64,000 bases of DNA, from NCBI RefSeq assembly GCF_002939945.1, contig NZ_MDEB01000009.1, positions 62,001-126,000 on the forward strand. Direction: 5' to 3'. This document shows, one piece after another, positions 56,732 through 64,000 of this stretch. The position numbers and the translations under genes were made by a program. Position 1 is the first letter of the stretch. The number at the start of each line of letters is the position of its first letter. The notes under the pieces are model-generated. The model was not told where the DNA came from and made no database searches. It worked only from the letters and a program-made list of their open reading frames with translations. The stretch comes from Xanthomonas arboricola pv. populi. GTDB taxonomy: Bacteria; Pseudomonadota; Gammaproteobacteria; Xanthomonadales; Xanthomonadaceae.

Positions 56732-56745
56732 TGGTGGGCCCACCA
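56732..56745. other. Right attachment site (attR core)
   Basis: TGGTGGGCCCACCA is identical to the tRNA 3' end at 42,181-42,194. Flanking bases differ on both sides, so the shared core is exactly 14 bp. Confidence 0.85.
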
Positions 56746-56888
56746 GTTAAATCAATGATTTGCTGACGCGTGTTCTTGTAAGCACAAGTTGGCCGTATTA
56801 GACAACTTATGATGTCAATGCAGGCATAAATTGTCCGGTGCAAGCCACTGGGTAATCCCCCCGCTTTTAGCGTTCGCCAAAAGTGGAG

Positions 56889-57716
56889 CTACGCGGCCAT
56901 CGCCAATTTCATTGCTGGGGTGATACCGCCGAGCGCCATGTTGGGGCGCTCATGGTTGTACGTCCATAGCCAGCGCGTGGCCTTGTCCTGAACCTGCTCG
57001 ATGGTGTCGAACAACGTTGTGGCCAGCCAAGCGTAGCGGACAGTGCGGTTGTAACGTTCGACGTAGGCATTTTGCTGCGGCTTGCCCGGCTGGATATGCT
57101 CGATGCGGATGCCGCGCTGCTGTGCCCAAGCTAGCAGCGCGCCGCTGATGTACTCCGGGCCGTTGTCGCAGCGAATGACGCACGGCTTGCCGCGCCACTC
57201 GATGATCTGCTCCAACGAGCGGGTCACCCGGGCCGATGGCAGCGACAGGTCGACCTCGATGCCCAGACCCTCGCGATTGAAGTCGTCGAGCACGTTAAAT
57301 AACCGGAAGCCGCGACCATCGGCCAACTGGTCGTGCATGAAGTCCATCGACCAGACCTGGTTGCTCGTCTCCGGTACCGACAACGGCTCTGGCCGCTCAC
57401 GTACCAGCCGTTTCTTCGGCTTGATCCGCAGGTTCAACTCCAGATCCCGGTAGATGCGGTACACCCGCTTGTGGTTCCAGCCGAAGCCCTTCACGTTGCG
57501 CAGGTGCAGAAAGCATAGGCCGAACCCCCAATCACGATAGGTCGTGGTCAACCGGACAAGCCAATCGGCAATCTGGACGTTCTCCTCGCTGGCCTTGGCT
57601 TGATAGCGGTAGCAGGTCTGGCTGACCTCAAACGCCTGGCAGGCGTGCCGGATGCTCATCGCCTTGTTCGCCACCGCCCATCGGGCCATCTCCCGGCGTT
57701 GAGATGGCCTCACCAT
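56889..57716 (-). CDS. IS3-family transposase OrfB
   Basis: This 275-residue rve integrase has the DDE residues in context: SMDFMHDQL (first Asp), [10 protein letters not shown] (second Asp) and [12 protein letters not shown] (Glu). It is read by -1 frameshifting at the A7 run (57,716-57,722) near the end of orfA, which is a slippery heptamer type. It appears intact. Confidence 0.9.
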   Translation of the reverse strand: MVRPSQRREMARWAVANKAMSIRHACQAFEVSQTCYRYQAKASEENVQIADWLVRLTTTYRDWGFGLCFLHLRNVKGFGWNHKRVYRIYRDLELNLRIKPKKRLVRERPEPLSVPETSNQVWSMDFMHDQLADGRGFRLFNVLDDFNREGLGIEVDLSLPSARVTRSLEQIIEWRGKPCVIRCDNGPEYISGALLAWAQQRGIRIEHIQPGKPQQNAYVERYNRTVRYAWLATTLFDTIEQVQDKATRWLWTYNHERPNMALGGITPAMKLAMAA

Positions 57717-57976
57717 TTTTTTGCCATCGCCTCACGAAGTACTTCGGCAGTCATTTGCGATTCGGCGTACATCTTCTTCAGGCGCCGGTTCTCGTCCTGC
57801 AGCTCCTTGAGCTGGGACATCAGCGACGCATCCATGCCGCCGAACTTGCTGCGCCACTTATAAAACGTTGCCGAGCTGATGCCGTGTTCTCGGCACAACT
57901 CCGGCACTGACGTGCCGGCCTCGGCCTGCTTGAGGACGGCGATGATCTGGCTGTCGGTGAAACGGGATGTCTTCAT
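57710..57976 (-). CDS. IS3-family OrfA (helix-turn-helix)
   Basis: This 88-residue protein has a HTH ([41 protein letters not shown]) and a leucine-zipper-like tail ([17 protein letters not shown]). GAGGAGGTTCC precedes the ATG. Its last codons contain the slippery A7 used for OrfAB production. Confidence 0.92.
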   Translation of the reverse strand: MKTSRFTDSQIIAVLKQAEAGTSVPELCREHGISSATFYKWRSKFGGMDASLMSQLKELQDENRRLKKMYAESQMTAEVLREAMAKKW

Positions 57977-58082
57977 GGAACCTCCTCAGAAAAGGGTACG
58001 AGAAAATTCCACTTCTGGCGTCAGCTAACCTGTGGGGGATTACCTATCTTCTAATGAACCATGGGTGATGGCGTCTGCATCA

Positions 58083-58997
58083 CTACGCAATCGTCAGCAC
58101 GATCTTCCCACGGGACCGCCCAGCCTCGGACAGCGCCAGCGCCTGCCCTGCCTCAGCGAGAGGGAACACCGCTTCAACGTGCGGCGTAACCTCTGCCCGC
58201 TCTGCCAACGCAGTAATTTCTTTGAGGCTGGCGGCGTTTGGCAGAGTGAACGATCGCTTCACGGTCACACCAAAGCGCTCCGCTTCATCCTGAGGGAAGG
58301 CAACAATGGTCACCATGGATCCGCCCTTCCTCAGAACTTTGAACGCTCGCTGGAAGGTGTCGCCACCCATCGTATCGAAAACCATATCCACATCGCGGAC
58401 GGCCTCTTCGAACGGCTGCCGCGTGTAGTCGATGAATTCGTCGGCGCCTAGGCCTCGAACAAATGCCTCGTTGCGCCCTGACGCCACTGCGGTGACGTGC
58501 GCCCCATGCGCTTTGGCTAACTGAATTGCGAGAGATCCCACGCCGCCGGAACTGTTCGTGATCAGAAGTCGCTGCCCAGCCTGGAGCCCGCCTTCATTGA
58601 ACATCGCCTGCCAGGCAGTGGTGCCCGCCAAGGGCAGGGCGGCTGCATGGACAATGTCGAGATTCCCTGGTGTGCGGGCAAGTTGGCTTGCCTGGGCGAT
58701 GGCGTAGTGCGAGAAGCCGCCGGATGAAACCATGCCATACACCGATTCGCCTTCCCGGAAATGCTCGACGCCCGGACCTAGTGCCTCGACCTTGCCAACC
58801 ACCTCGCTTCCAAGTCGAATCGGCAGCGTCATGCCCATACGTTGCCCAGCTCCGCCGCGGATCTTCCAGTCGATAGGATTCACGCCGGCGGCGTCCACTT
58901 TTATCAGGATTTCGCCTGCTTCGGGCACGGGCCGGGCTACCTCGGCGAACTCGACCTGATCGTTGGACCCGTACGCCCGGATAAGCACGCTCTTCAT
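58083..58997 (-). CDS. Zinc-independent quinone oxidoreductase / alcohol dehydrogenase-like protein
   Basis: This 304-residue MDR-family protein has the N-terminal GroES-like fold (AAGVNPIDWKIRGG; GSEVVGKVEALGPGV) and the NADPH-binding SSGGVGSLAIQLAKAHGA. It lacks the structural zinc Cys cluster, so it is of the quinone-oxidoreductase type. An ATG at 59009 would add four residues. It is divergent from an AraC regulator with 40 nt between starts, and the pair is flanked by IS elements. Confidence 0.86.
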   Translation of the reverse strand: MKSVLIRAYGSNDQVEFAEVARPVPEAGEILIKVDAAGVNPIDWKIRGGAGQRMGMTLPIRLGSEVVGKVEALGPGVEHFREGESVYGMVSSGGFSHYAIAQASQLARTPGNLDIVHAAALPLAGTTAWQAMFNEGGLQAGQRLLITNSSGGVGSLAIQLAKAHGAHVTAVASGRNEAFVRGLGADEFIDYTRQPFEEAVRDVDMVFDTMGGDTFQRAFKVLRKGGSMVTIVAFPQDEAERFGVTVKRSFTLPNAASLKEITALAERAEVTPHVEAVFPLAEAGQALALSEAGRSRGKIVLTIA

Positions 58998-59037
58998 GTT
59001 CACCTTCATCTCTGCAATCCCGTCTGCTTGGCCATCA

Positions 59038-59877
59038 ATGTCTGCAAAGCATAGTGATAAACTTCTTCGATGTGACGCCAACTCACATCGCACAAAGGCC
59101 AGAGGCTTGACAGGCTCTTTCACGATCCACAGGGCATTTAAGCCGAAAGGCTCAAGTCTGCCGCACCATGTCCATGACGAAGGGCAACTCACCTTCGCGG
59201 CGTCGGGAACGGTGCAGGTGCACACAGACGAAGGCGTATGGCTCGTCCCACCCCAGCTCGTCGCGTGGGTACCGGCGGGGGTTGCCCATCGCTTGGATAT
59301 CCTCACCGATGCTGAGCTTTGGATCATGCTTTGGCGAAAGGATGCGATCCGAGACTGGGCACCACCTTCGTTCCCGGCGCGGGCGTTTGTCTCACAGGTG
59401 ACGCCGTTGCTGCGCGCCCTCCTTGACGAGGCCGTGTCAGTCGACCTTGGAGCGGAGAAGGCCGAGCTGATGGTGCGGCTAGCGCTGCATGAGCTGACCG
59501 TGTTGCAGGATGCACCTACCTTTCTGCCAATGCCGAAGAGCACATTGGGCAAACGGTTGGCTGACCTTGCTTTGGCAGACTATCGCAATGCGCTGGACGT
59601 GTCCGGATTGGCATCCCGCGCCGCTACCTCGGTCCGGTCCGCCAGCAGACTGTTTCCGCTGGAGACAGGATTGACGCTGAAGGCTTGGCGACAGCGGGCG
59701 CGGATCGTGTGGGCCATGGAGCAACTGTCGCGAGGCAAGACCATCCCTGCTGTTGCAACGCAGGCAGGATTCGCCAGTACCGCTGCCTTCTCTGCCGCTT
59801 TCAGGCAGGTAACGGCAACGACACCATCTGCCTTTAAGAGTGGAGGGAGCTCGAACGCTGACGAAGTGCGTGGCTGA
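59038..59877 (+). CDS. AraC-family regulator, probable control of the adjacent oxidoreductase
   Basis: This 279-residue protein has an N-terminal cupin-like domain (HHVHDEGQLTFAASGTVQV; VPPQLVAWVPAGVAHRL) and a C-terminal AraC HTH pair. The second helix is [38 protein letters not shown]. The first HTH region, AATSVRSASRLFPLETGLTLKAWRQRARI, is slightly altered from the usual consensus. The divergent placement suggests regulation of the oxidoreductase gene. Confidence 0.86.
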   Translation: MSAKHSDKLLRCDANSHRTKARGLTGSFTIHRAFKPKGSSLPHHVHDEGQLTFAASGTVQVHTDEGVWLVPPQLVAWVPAGVAHRLDILTDAELWIMLWRKDAIRDWAPPSFPARAFVSQVTPLLRALLDEAVSVDLGAEKAELMVRLALHELTVLQDAPTFLPMPKSTLGKRLADLALADYRNALDVSGLASRAATSVRSASRLFPLETGLTLKAWRQRARIVWAMEQLSRGKTIPAVATQAGFASTAAFSAAFRQVTATTPSAFKSGGSSNADEVRG

Positions 59878-60108
59878 AGACTGTCTTTCCAAGTACGCGC
59901 ACCAAGGAGTGTTGGTCACTCGGTTTACAGCAAGTTCTGCTAACTCAATGCGATGTTGATGATGTCCGCTTCCGTTGTTGGCCGATTCCCACCCGTGACC
60001 AGCCCCGTGACTTCTTAAGCGCCTCTACTGCGTCCAATTCGCTTGGGGCAGGGTCCAATCCGATTAGCTGAGCGGTCAAACTCCTTGGCTTCGTGTAACT
60101 CTTTCGCT

Positions 60109-60226
60109 GTCACGCCGAGCGTTACGCCGGTTACACGCCTGTTACGTAGTGCGCGACCGTTGGATCGATTCAAGTAATTGAATTTAAACATTTATAACGG
60201 GTCGTAACACACGTTGCGCGCGTTAC
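60109..60226. repeat. Third GTTAC/GTAAC iteron cluster, outside attR
   Basis: GTCAC at 60,109 and GTTAC at 60,121, 60,130 and 60,141 are followed by GTAAC at 60,204, GTTGC at 60,213 and GTTAC at 60,222. Several of the gaps are 9 bp, the period of the island clusters. Confidence 0.6.
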
Positions 60227-60420
60227 GCGGGAAAGACGATCTCGTCAAAAGATCGGAGCATTGCATAAATAGGGACATGTCCGTAAACGGCGAGAAATAG
60301 AGGGCTCAAGATGCCAGGCATGGCGCCTAAATGGCAGGAAATAGTCATTACACGAAATGAGTTTCAATCCTCCTAACCATAGCCATCTTCAAACACCATC
60401 ATGCTTAGGCGTTTCCCTCG

Positions 60421-60440
60421 TTGGACGCCATTGGACGCCT
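60421..60440 (+). repeat. Two tandem TTGGACGCC copies
   Basis: TTGGACGCCA followed directly by TTGGACGCCT. It lies 50 nt before the IS remnant and may mark an old integration boundary. Confidence 0.45.
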
Positions 60441-60492
60441 CCAGCCCCCCCTTTCCTGGCATGTTTCTGGCTCGCCCGGCTTCCTGCGCTAA

Positions 60493-61451
60493 GCCGAAGC
60501 CGGCGTCGCAATCAAGGAGCTGTGCCGGCGGCATGGCTTCAGCGAGGCCTCCTATTATCTGTGGCGCAGCAAATTCGGCGGGATGAGCGTGCCCGATGCC
60601 AAACGGCTCAAGGATCTTGAGGCCGAGAACGCGCGACTCAAGAAGTTGCTGGCCGAGCAGCTATTCGAGAACGACCTGATCAAGGATGCGCTGCGAAAAA
60701 AGTGGTGAGCGCACCGGCGCGTCGTGCGCTGGTGCGCGAGTGGATTGGCTGTGGTGCCAGCGAGCGCCGCACCTTGGCAGCGATCGGCATGAGCGCCAGT
60801 GCGCTGCGCTACTGCCCGCGCGAAGATCGCAATGGCGAACTGCGAGAGTGCATTCTTACGCTGGCGCATCGCCATCGTCGCTATGGCGTGGGGATGATCT
60901 ATCTCAAAAATTGCGACAGGAAAGACGCATCGTGAACTCCAATCGTGTGGAGCGGTTGTACCGCGAGCAGCAGCTGCAAGTGCGCCGCCGCAAGCGCAAA
61001 AAGATGTCGGTGGGCGAGCGCCAACCATTGTTGCGACCATCGCAGGCCAACCAGATGTGGTCGATGGACTTCGTGTTCGACCGCACTGCCGAAGGCCAAG
61101 TGCTCAAGTGTCTGGTGATCGTGGACGACGCAACGCACGAAGCGTCACTATCGATGTGGAGCGCGCGATCTCGGGACATGGCGTTGCGCGCGTGCTGGAT
61201 CGGCTCGCGCACAGTCGCGGTTTGCCGCAAGCGATCCGCACCGACAACGGCAAGGAATTTTGCGGCGGGGCGATGGTCGCCTGGGCGCATGCCCATGGTG
61301 TGCAACTACGGCTTATCCGGCCGGGCAAACCGAACAAGAACGCCTACGTCGAATCCTTCAACGGCCGGCTGCGCGACGAATGCCTCAACGAGCATTGGTT
61401 CCAAACGTTGCTGCACGCGCGGACCGAGATCGAACGCTGGCGACGCGAATT
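60493..61451 (+). pseudogene. Decayed IS3-family element (truncated orfA, frameshifted orfB)
   Basis: orfA is readable from 60,493 (AEAGVAIKELCRRHGFSEAS) to its stop at 60,708 but lacks its first ~20 codons. orfB begins near 60,702 and is split over three frames: YGVGMIYL, then [23 protein letters not shown], then [26 protein letters not shown] and [13 protein letters not shown]. Similarity ends near 61,451, before the usual C terminus. It differs from the intact IS at 56,851. Confidence 0.8.
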
Positions 61452-61546
61452 ACGACGCGTCAGGCAAGTGGATCACGCCTCTTCGCAAGGATCTTGGTAC
61501 GGCGTAACAGAGGCCCGGAAATACCGAGCCTCCTAACGTCACAACA

Positions 61547-63802
61547 TTAGAATTCTTGCCAGTCCATGGCACCATCCGGTGAAGCAGCAACCTGATTCTG
61601 AACTTTATTTTTCGTCTTCATAGGCGCAATAGAAGGCACCGACCTGGGGCCAGTTGGGTTCTTATTGGATACAACTGCCAGCTTCCGAACACTTGACGAA
61701 ATCGCAATGGTATCAATTTTAAAAACCGACACCGCTTCGCTGAGTTGGTTAGCCTGTTCTTCCATAGAGCGGGCAGCAGCAGTCGCCTCTTCTACCAGGG
61801 CAGCGTTTTGCTGTGTGGCCTCATCCATGTGCGTGACAGTTTGATTGATCAGCTCAATACCTGCTGATTGCTCCTGGGATGCCGTAGATATTTCACCCAT
61901 GATATTGGTGACGCGCTGCACACTAGCAACAATCTCACCCATCGTTTCACCAGCGGCATTCACGAGCCGCGAGCCATCAGCCACGCGTAGGACAGAATCG
62001 TCGATGAGGTCTTTGATCTCCTTCGCGGCACTGGTAGCTCGCTGAGCAAGGGTTCGCACTTCACTGGCAACGACAGCAAAACCTCGGCCCTGCTCCCCCG
62101 CCCGCGCAGCTTCAACTGCGGCGTTCAGCGCCAGAATATTGGTCTGGAATGCGATTCCATCGATTACCGAGTTGATGTCGCCAATCCTGCGCGAGGCGGC
62201 CTCAATGCCCACCATCGTCTCGACCACCTTGGCTACAGTTTGTCTCCCCTCGGACGCAACTGCCGCCGCGCCGATCGACAACTGATTTGCCTGGTTAGCA
62301 TGTTCGGCATTCTGACGCACGGTAGCTGTCAGCTCTTCCATGGAAGCGGCTGTTTCTTCCAAATTGGCGGCCTGTTGTTCGGTTCGCTGGGAGAGGTCCT
62401 GATTGCCTGCTGCAATTTCGCCTGCGGCAGAGTTGATCGTGGTCACCGATTGTTGGATGCGGCCCACAATAGTTGCGAGTTGACGTGCAGTTGCATTTGC
62501 GTCATCACGCATCTTCGCGAAGACGCCGTTGAATTCACCATCTATTCGTGCCGTGAGATCGCCCTGTGCAACCGCCCCAAGAAGTCCGGACAGCTTACCT
62601 AGGTTTGTATCGCTGATATGCATCATGGAGTTCAGGTCATCGACCATGACCTGGAAGTCATGCTGGAATCGGTCCCTGTCGCCACGTTCAGCAAAATTGC
62701 CATTGGCCGCAGATTGAGCCAATCGTTTAATTTCCGTATTGATCGCAAGCAAACTTGCTTTGGCTGCATCCATGGATTCATGCAGGAATGCTCGCGAAGC
62801 AGGCAAGCGGCGCGCGTCTCGGCGAAGATCTCCTCGTGCGTATTCTTCAAGCACCGATACAGAATCGACGATGGCATCGAGGTGCTCGAACATCATTGTA
62901 TTGATTCCTTGTGCCAGCTCTCCATAGATGCCAGGGAAAGATTCAGGCATGCGGTGGCTGATATCTTCGCCCGCATGCTTGTGAATCATTAGCGTTGTTT
63001 GATGAGAGTATCGTTGTAGCATCGCCACCATTTCGTCAGAGGCCCGCAGCATTTGGCCGATCTCATCGTGAGTTGTGTCATTGCTCTTTACGCTCAGATC
63101 GCCTCGCGCGACCGCGCTAACCGAAACAAGTGCCTGGGATAACGGCTTCGTCAGACTCTGCGTGATGATCCAGGCAGCCAGGCCGCCTAATAGCAGACTC
63201 AAGGTGCCAAATACCCAGATCATTGTGTTGCTGCTTTGGTTGGCGCGATTTGCCTGTGCAGCTGATGCGGCAATCGCTTTTTTTTGCTCCGCGACGCTCT
63301 CGGAAATTGCTTGGTTCCATGCCTGCATCGCAGGTCTGGCTTTTTCTAAAGTGATGGCGACTGCACCATCGTAATCACCAGCTGCCAGTCGCTCGCCAAT
63401 CTGACGATTGATTGGCATTGCTATTGCGCGCATTTCCTCGATACGCGTGCGCCGAGCGCGGGCGGCTGCGTCCGGAGCTGGGAATTTTTCATTGTAGTCC
63501 TTCCACGTCAGTTCGTAGCGCTCAACTAGCCCCTTTATGCGGGTTTGGTAGTCTCCAAACTTTTCGGGATCGCGGAGCAGAGTCATCTCGCGACGCGCCA
63601 CAATCATGTCGTTATTGATATCCAATAGCGTTGTGAGTGCCACCATCTTGGCCAAACTTACATCTACAACTTTGTTGAGCTCTTTGTTCTGCGTCCTGTT
63701 ACCTTGCAGTGCAACGACGCTAATCAATGTGATGAGGGCAAGGAGCAAGCCAAAACCTGTCGCTAGTCGCGCTCCGATTCGGAGGCGGCGTGTAAAGTTC
63801 AT
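61547..63802 (-). CDS. Methyl-accepting chemotaxis protein with CheR-docking-like pentapeptide
   Basis: This 751-residue receptor has TM1 (about residues 10-30), a helical periplasmic sensor (4HB-type; residues ~35-185) and TM2 (about 195-215). A HAMP and further HAMP-like repeats follow ([51 protein letters not shown]). The signalling domain has the hairpin [25 protein letters not shown]. The last residues DWQEF fit the x-[WF]-x-x-[WF] pentapeptide that tethers CheR/CheB. The start ATG 63802 follows a weak ribosome site. Confidence 0.95.
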   Translation of the reverse strand: MNFTRRLRIGARLATGFGLLLALITLISVVALQGNRTQNKELNKVVDVSLAKMVALTTLLDINNDMIVARREMTLLRDPEKFGDYQTRIKGLVERYELTWKDYNEKFPAPDAAARARRTRIEEMRAIAMPINRQIGERLAAGDYDGAVAITLEKARPAMQAWNQAISESVAEQKKAIAASAAQANRANQSSNTMIWVFGTLSLLLGGLAAWIITQSLTKPLSQALVSVSAVARGDLSVKSNDTTHDEIGQMLRASDEMVAMLQRYSHQTTLMIHKHAGEDISHRMPESFPGIYGELAQGINTMMFEHLDAIVDSVSVLEEYARGDLRRDARRLPASRAFLHESMDAAKASLLAINTEIKRLAQSAANGNFAERGDRDRFQHDFQVMVDDLNSMMHISDTNLGKLSGLLGAVAQGDLTARIDGEFNGVFAKMRDDANATARQLATIVGRIQQSVTTINSAAGEIAAGNQDLSQRTEQQAANLEETAASMEELTATVRQNAEHANQANQLSIGAAAVASEGRQTVAKVVETMVGIEAASRRIGDINSVIDGIAFQTNILALNAAVEAARAGEQGRGFAVVASEVRTLAQRATSAAKEIKDLIDDSVLRVADGSRLVNAAGETMGEIVASVQRVTNIMGEISTASQEQSAGIELINQTVTHMDEATQQNAALVEEATAAARSMEEQANQLSEAVSVFKIDTIAISSSVRKLAVVSNKNPTGPRSVPSIAPMKTKNKVQNQVAASPDGAMDWQEF

Positions 63803-63907
63803 TAAAAAAATCCCAATGCAGGTAGGGGAGGCGGTCGATCCTGGCCTAGGCCAAGGACAAGTCAGGTTCACGTTTCTGTCGTCGCATCATGCGTCGGCAG
63901 TATTAGG

Positions 63908-63934
63908 GAAGCGGCCTGCGTGTCATTATCTTTA
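63908..63934 (-). promoter_or_regulatory. Candidate FliA (sigma-28) promoter of the chemotaxis gene
   Basis: On the minus strand TAAAGATA (63,934-63,927) is followed after 11 nt by GCCGCTTC (63,915-63,908), about 105 nt before the start codon. The consensus is TAAAGTTT-N11-GCCGATAA. The -35 and GCCG core match; the rest of the -10 is weak. Confidence 0.4.
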
Positions 63935-64000
63935 GTGCATACTTGGGAGTTCAGAAATGCGTGGTTACGCTGATAGGCGTTAAGCTGAAAGGTTGGTATT

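Larger units (their letters stand above)
42181..56745. mobile_element. P4-like satellite / integrative island in tRNA-Ile2
   Basis: The 14.5-kb segment is bounded by identical 14-bp direct repeats, the left one being the tRNA 3' end. It begins with a tyrosine integrase pointing inward and contains an AlpA-like regulator, Ogr-like protein, Toprim primase and DUF927 P-loop protein, but no capsid, tail or lysis genes. This is the layout of a phage satellite or related island. Mirror-image iterons lie near both ends. The cargo block at 50-56 kb has lower G+C and carries defence-like genes. Confidence 0.87.
56851..58044 (-). mobile_element. IS3-family insertion sequence (IS407-like group)
   Basis: The element is about 1.19 kb with terminal inverted repeats GGTAATCCCCC (56,851-56,861) and GGGGGATTACC (58,034-58,044). 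Further matching bases run inward (TTAGC..CGCC..AAGTGGA). It encodes overlapping orfA and orfB in the IS3 layout. No clear target duplication is seen in the flanks. Confidence 0.88.
59878..60492. other. Region with iterons and tandem repeat between mobile elements
   Basis: This 615-bp gap has no supported gene. It holds a third GTTAC iteron cluster (60,109-60,226) and a 10-bp tandem repeat (60,421-60,440), then runs into the broken IS. Confidence 0.55.

Noticed and set aside
42181..56745. Complete prophage
   Set aside because: No capsid, portal, terminase, tail or lysis genes; only integration, regulation and replication functions plus cargo.
56016..56750. Several overlapping short open frames near attR
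   Set aside because: They lie on both strands over each other, lack ribosome sites and family patterns, and contain the iterons.
56846..58050. Target-site duplication flanking the intact IS
   Set aside because: Flanking bases CTG and TAT do not match; duplication may have been lost or the ends misplaced by a base or two.
61452..61546. C-terminal remnant of a plus-strand gene ([14 protein letters not shown])
   Set aside because: Too short to identify and located at the edge of the broken IS; could be chance.

Overview
The window looks like a Xanthomonas chromosome. It has high G+C, a typical gammaproteobacterial housekeeping gene set (ung, rpoH, priA, topA, smg-dprA-lysM / def-fmt-rsmB, dtd, rpoD), a TAGGAGCG-type REP palindrome and dispersed GGGATTC-rich intergenic repeats of the kind found in xanthomonads. 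The species cannot be fixed from the sequence alone.

Positions 1-41,840 are mostly ordinary core genome. In order they hold: a truncated receiver protein, ung and rpoH; a TRIC-type channel and a type II NADH dehydrogenase; a small overlapping operon ending in a GST; priA, with a DnaA-box palindrome upstream; a DUF3106 pair; a MATE pump and sppA; an SDR; a tandem pair of secreted DUF4124 proteins; the topA-tsaC operon; the minus-strand run lysM-dprA-smg-(GYF_2+pilin)-(GYF_2+RDD), divergent from def-fmt-rsmB; a cell-surface glycan block (ArnT-like glycosyltransferase, O-antigen ligase, GT2, CDP-glycerol transferase-like protein); two PH-domain membrane proteins; GTP cyclohydrolase II; a GNAT enzyme; an LpxL-type acyltransferase; dtd; and rpoD.

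Positions 42,119-56,745 hold a tRNA-Ile2(CAT) gene with a P4-like satellite or integrative island inserted in its 3' end. The 14-bp tRNA end, itself a perfect palindrome, is duplicated at 42,181-42,194 (attL) and 56,732-56,745 (attR), 14.5 kb apart. The island carries a tyrosine integrase, an AlpA-like regulator, an Ogr/Delta-like zinc protein, a possible C4-type RNA immunity region, a Toprim primase and a DUF927 P-loop protein. Mirror-image clusters of 9-bp GTAAC iterons lie near its two ends. Between the replication genes and attR is a low-G+C cargo block: a SEC-C protein with a nuclease-like N terminus (minus strand) and, divergent from it, a two-gene operon. That operon encodes a SIR2-domain protein with all NADase motifs, overlapping by 4 nt a 905-residue protein I cannot assign. 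This is the best candidate in the window for an undescribed anti-phage system.

Positions 56,746-61,546 are a mosaic scar: an apparently intact IS3-family element, a divergent quinone-oxidoreductase/AraC pair, a third GTTAC iteron cluster outside attR (suggesting an older related element), and a decayed IS3-family copy. From 61,547 the sequence is a complete methyl-accepting chemotaxis protein with a C-terminal CheR-docking-like pentapeptide.
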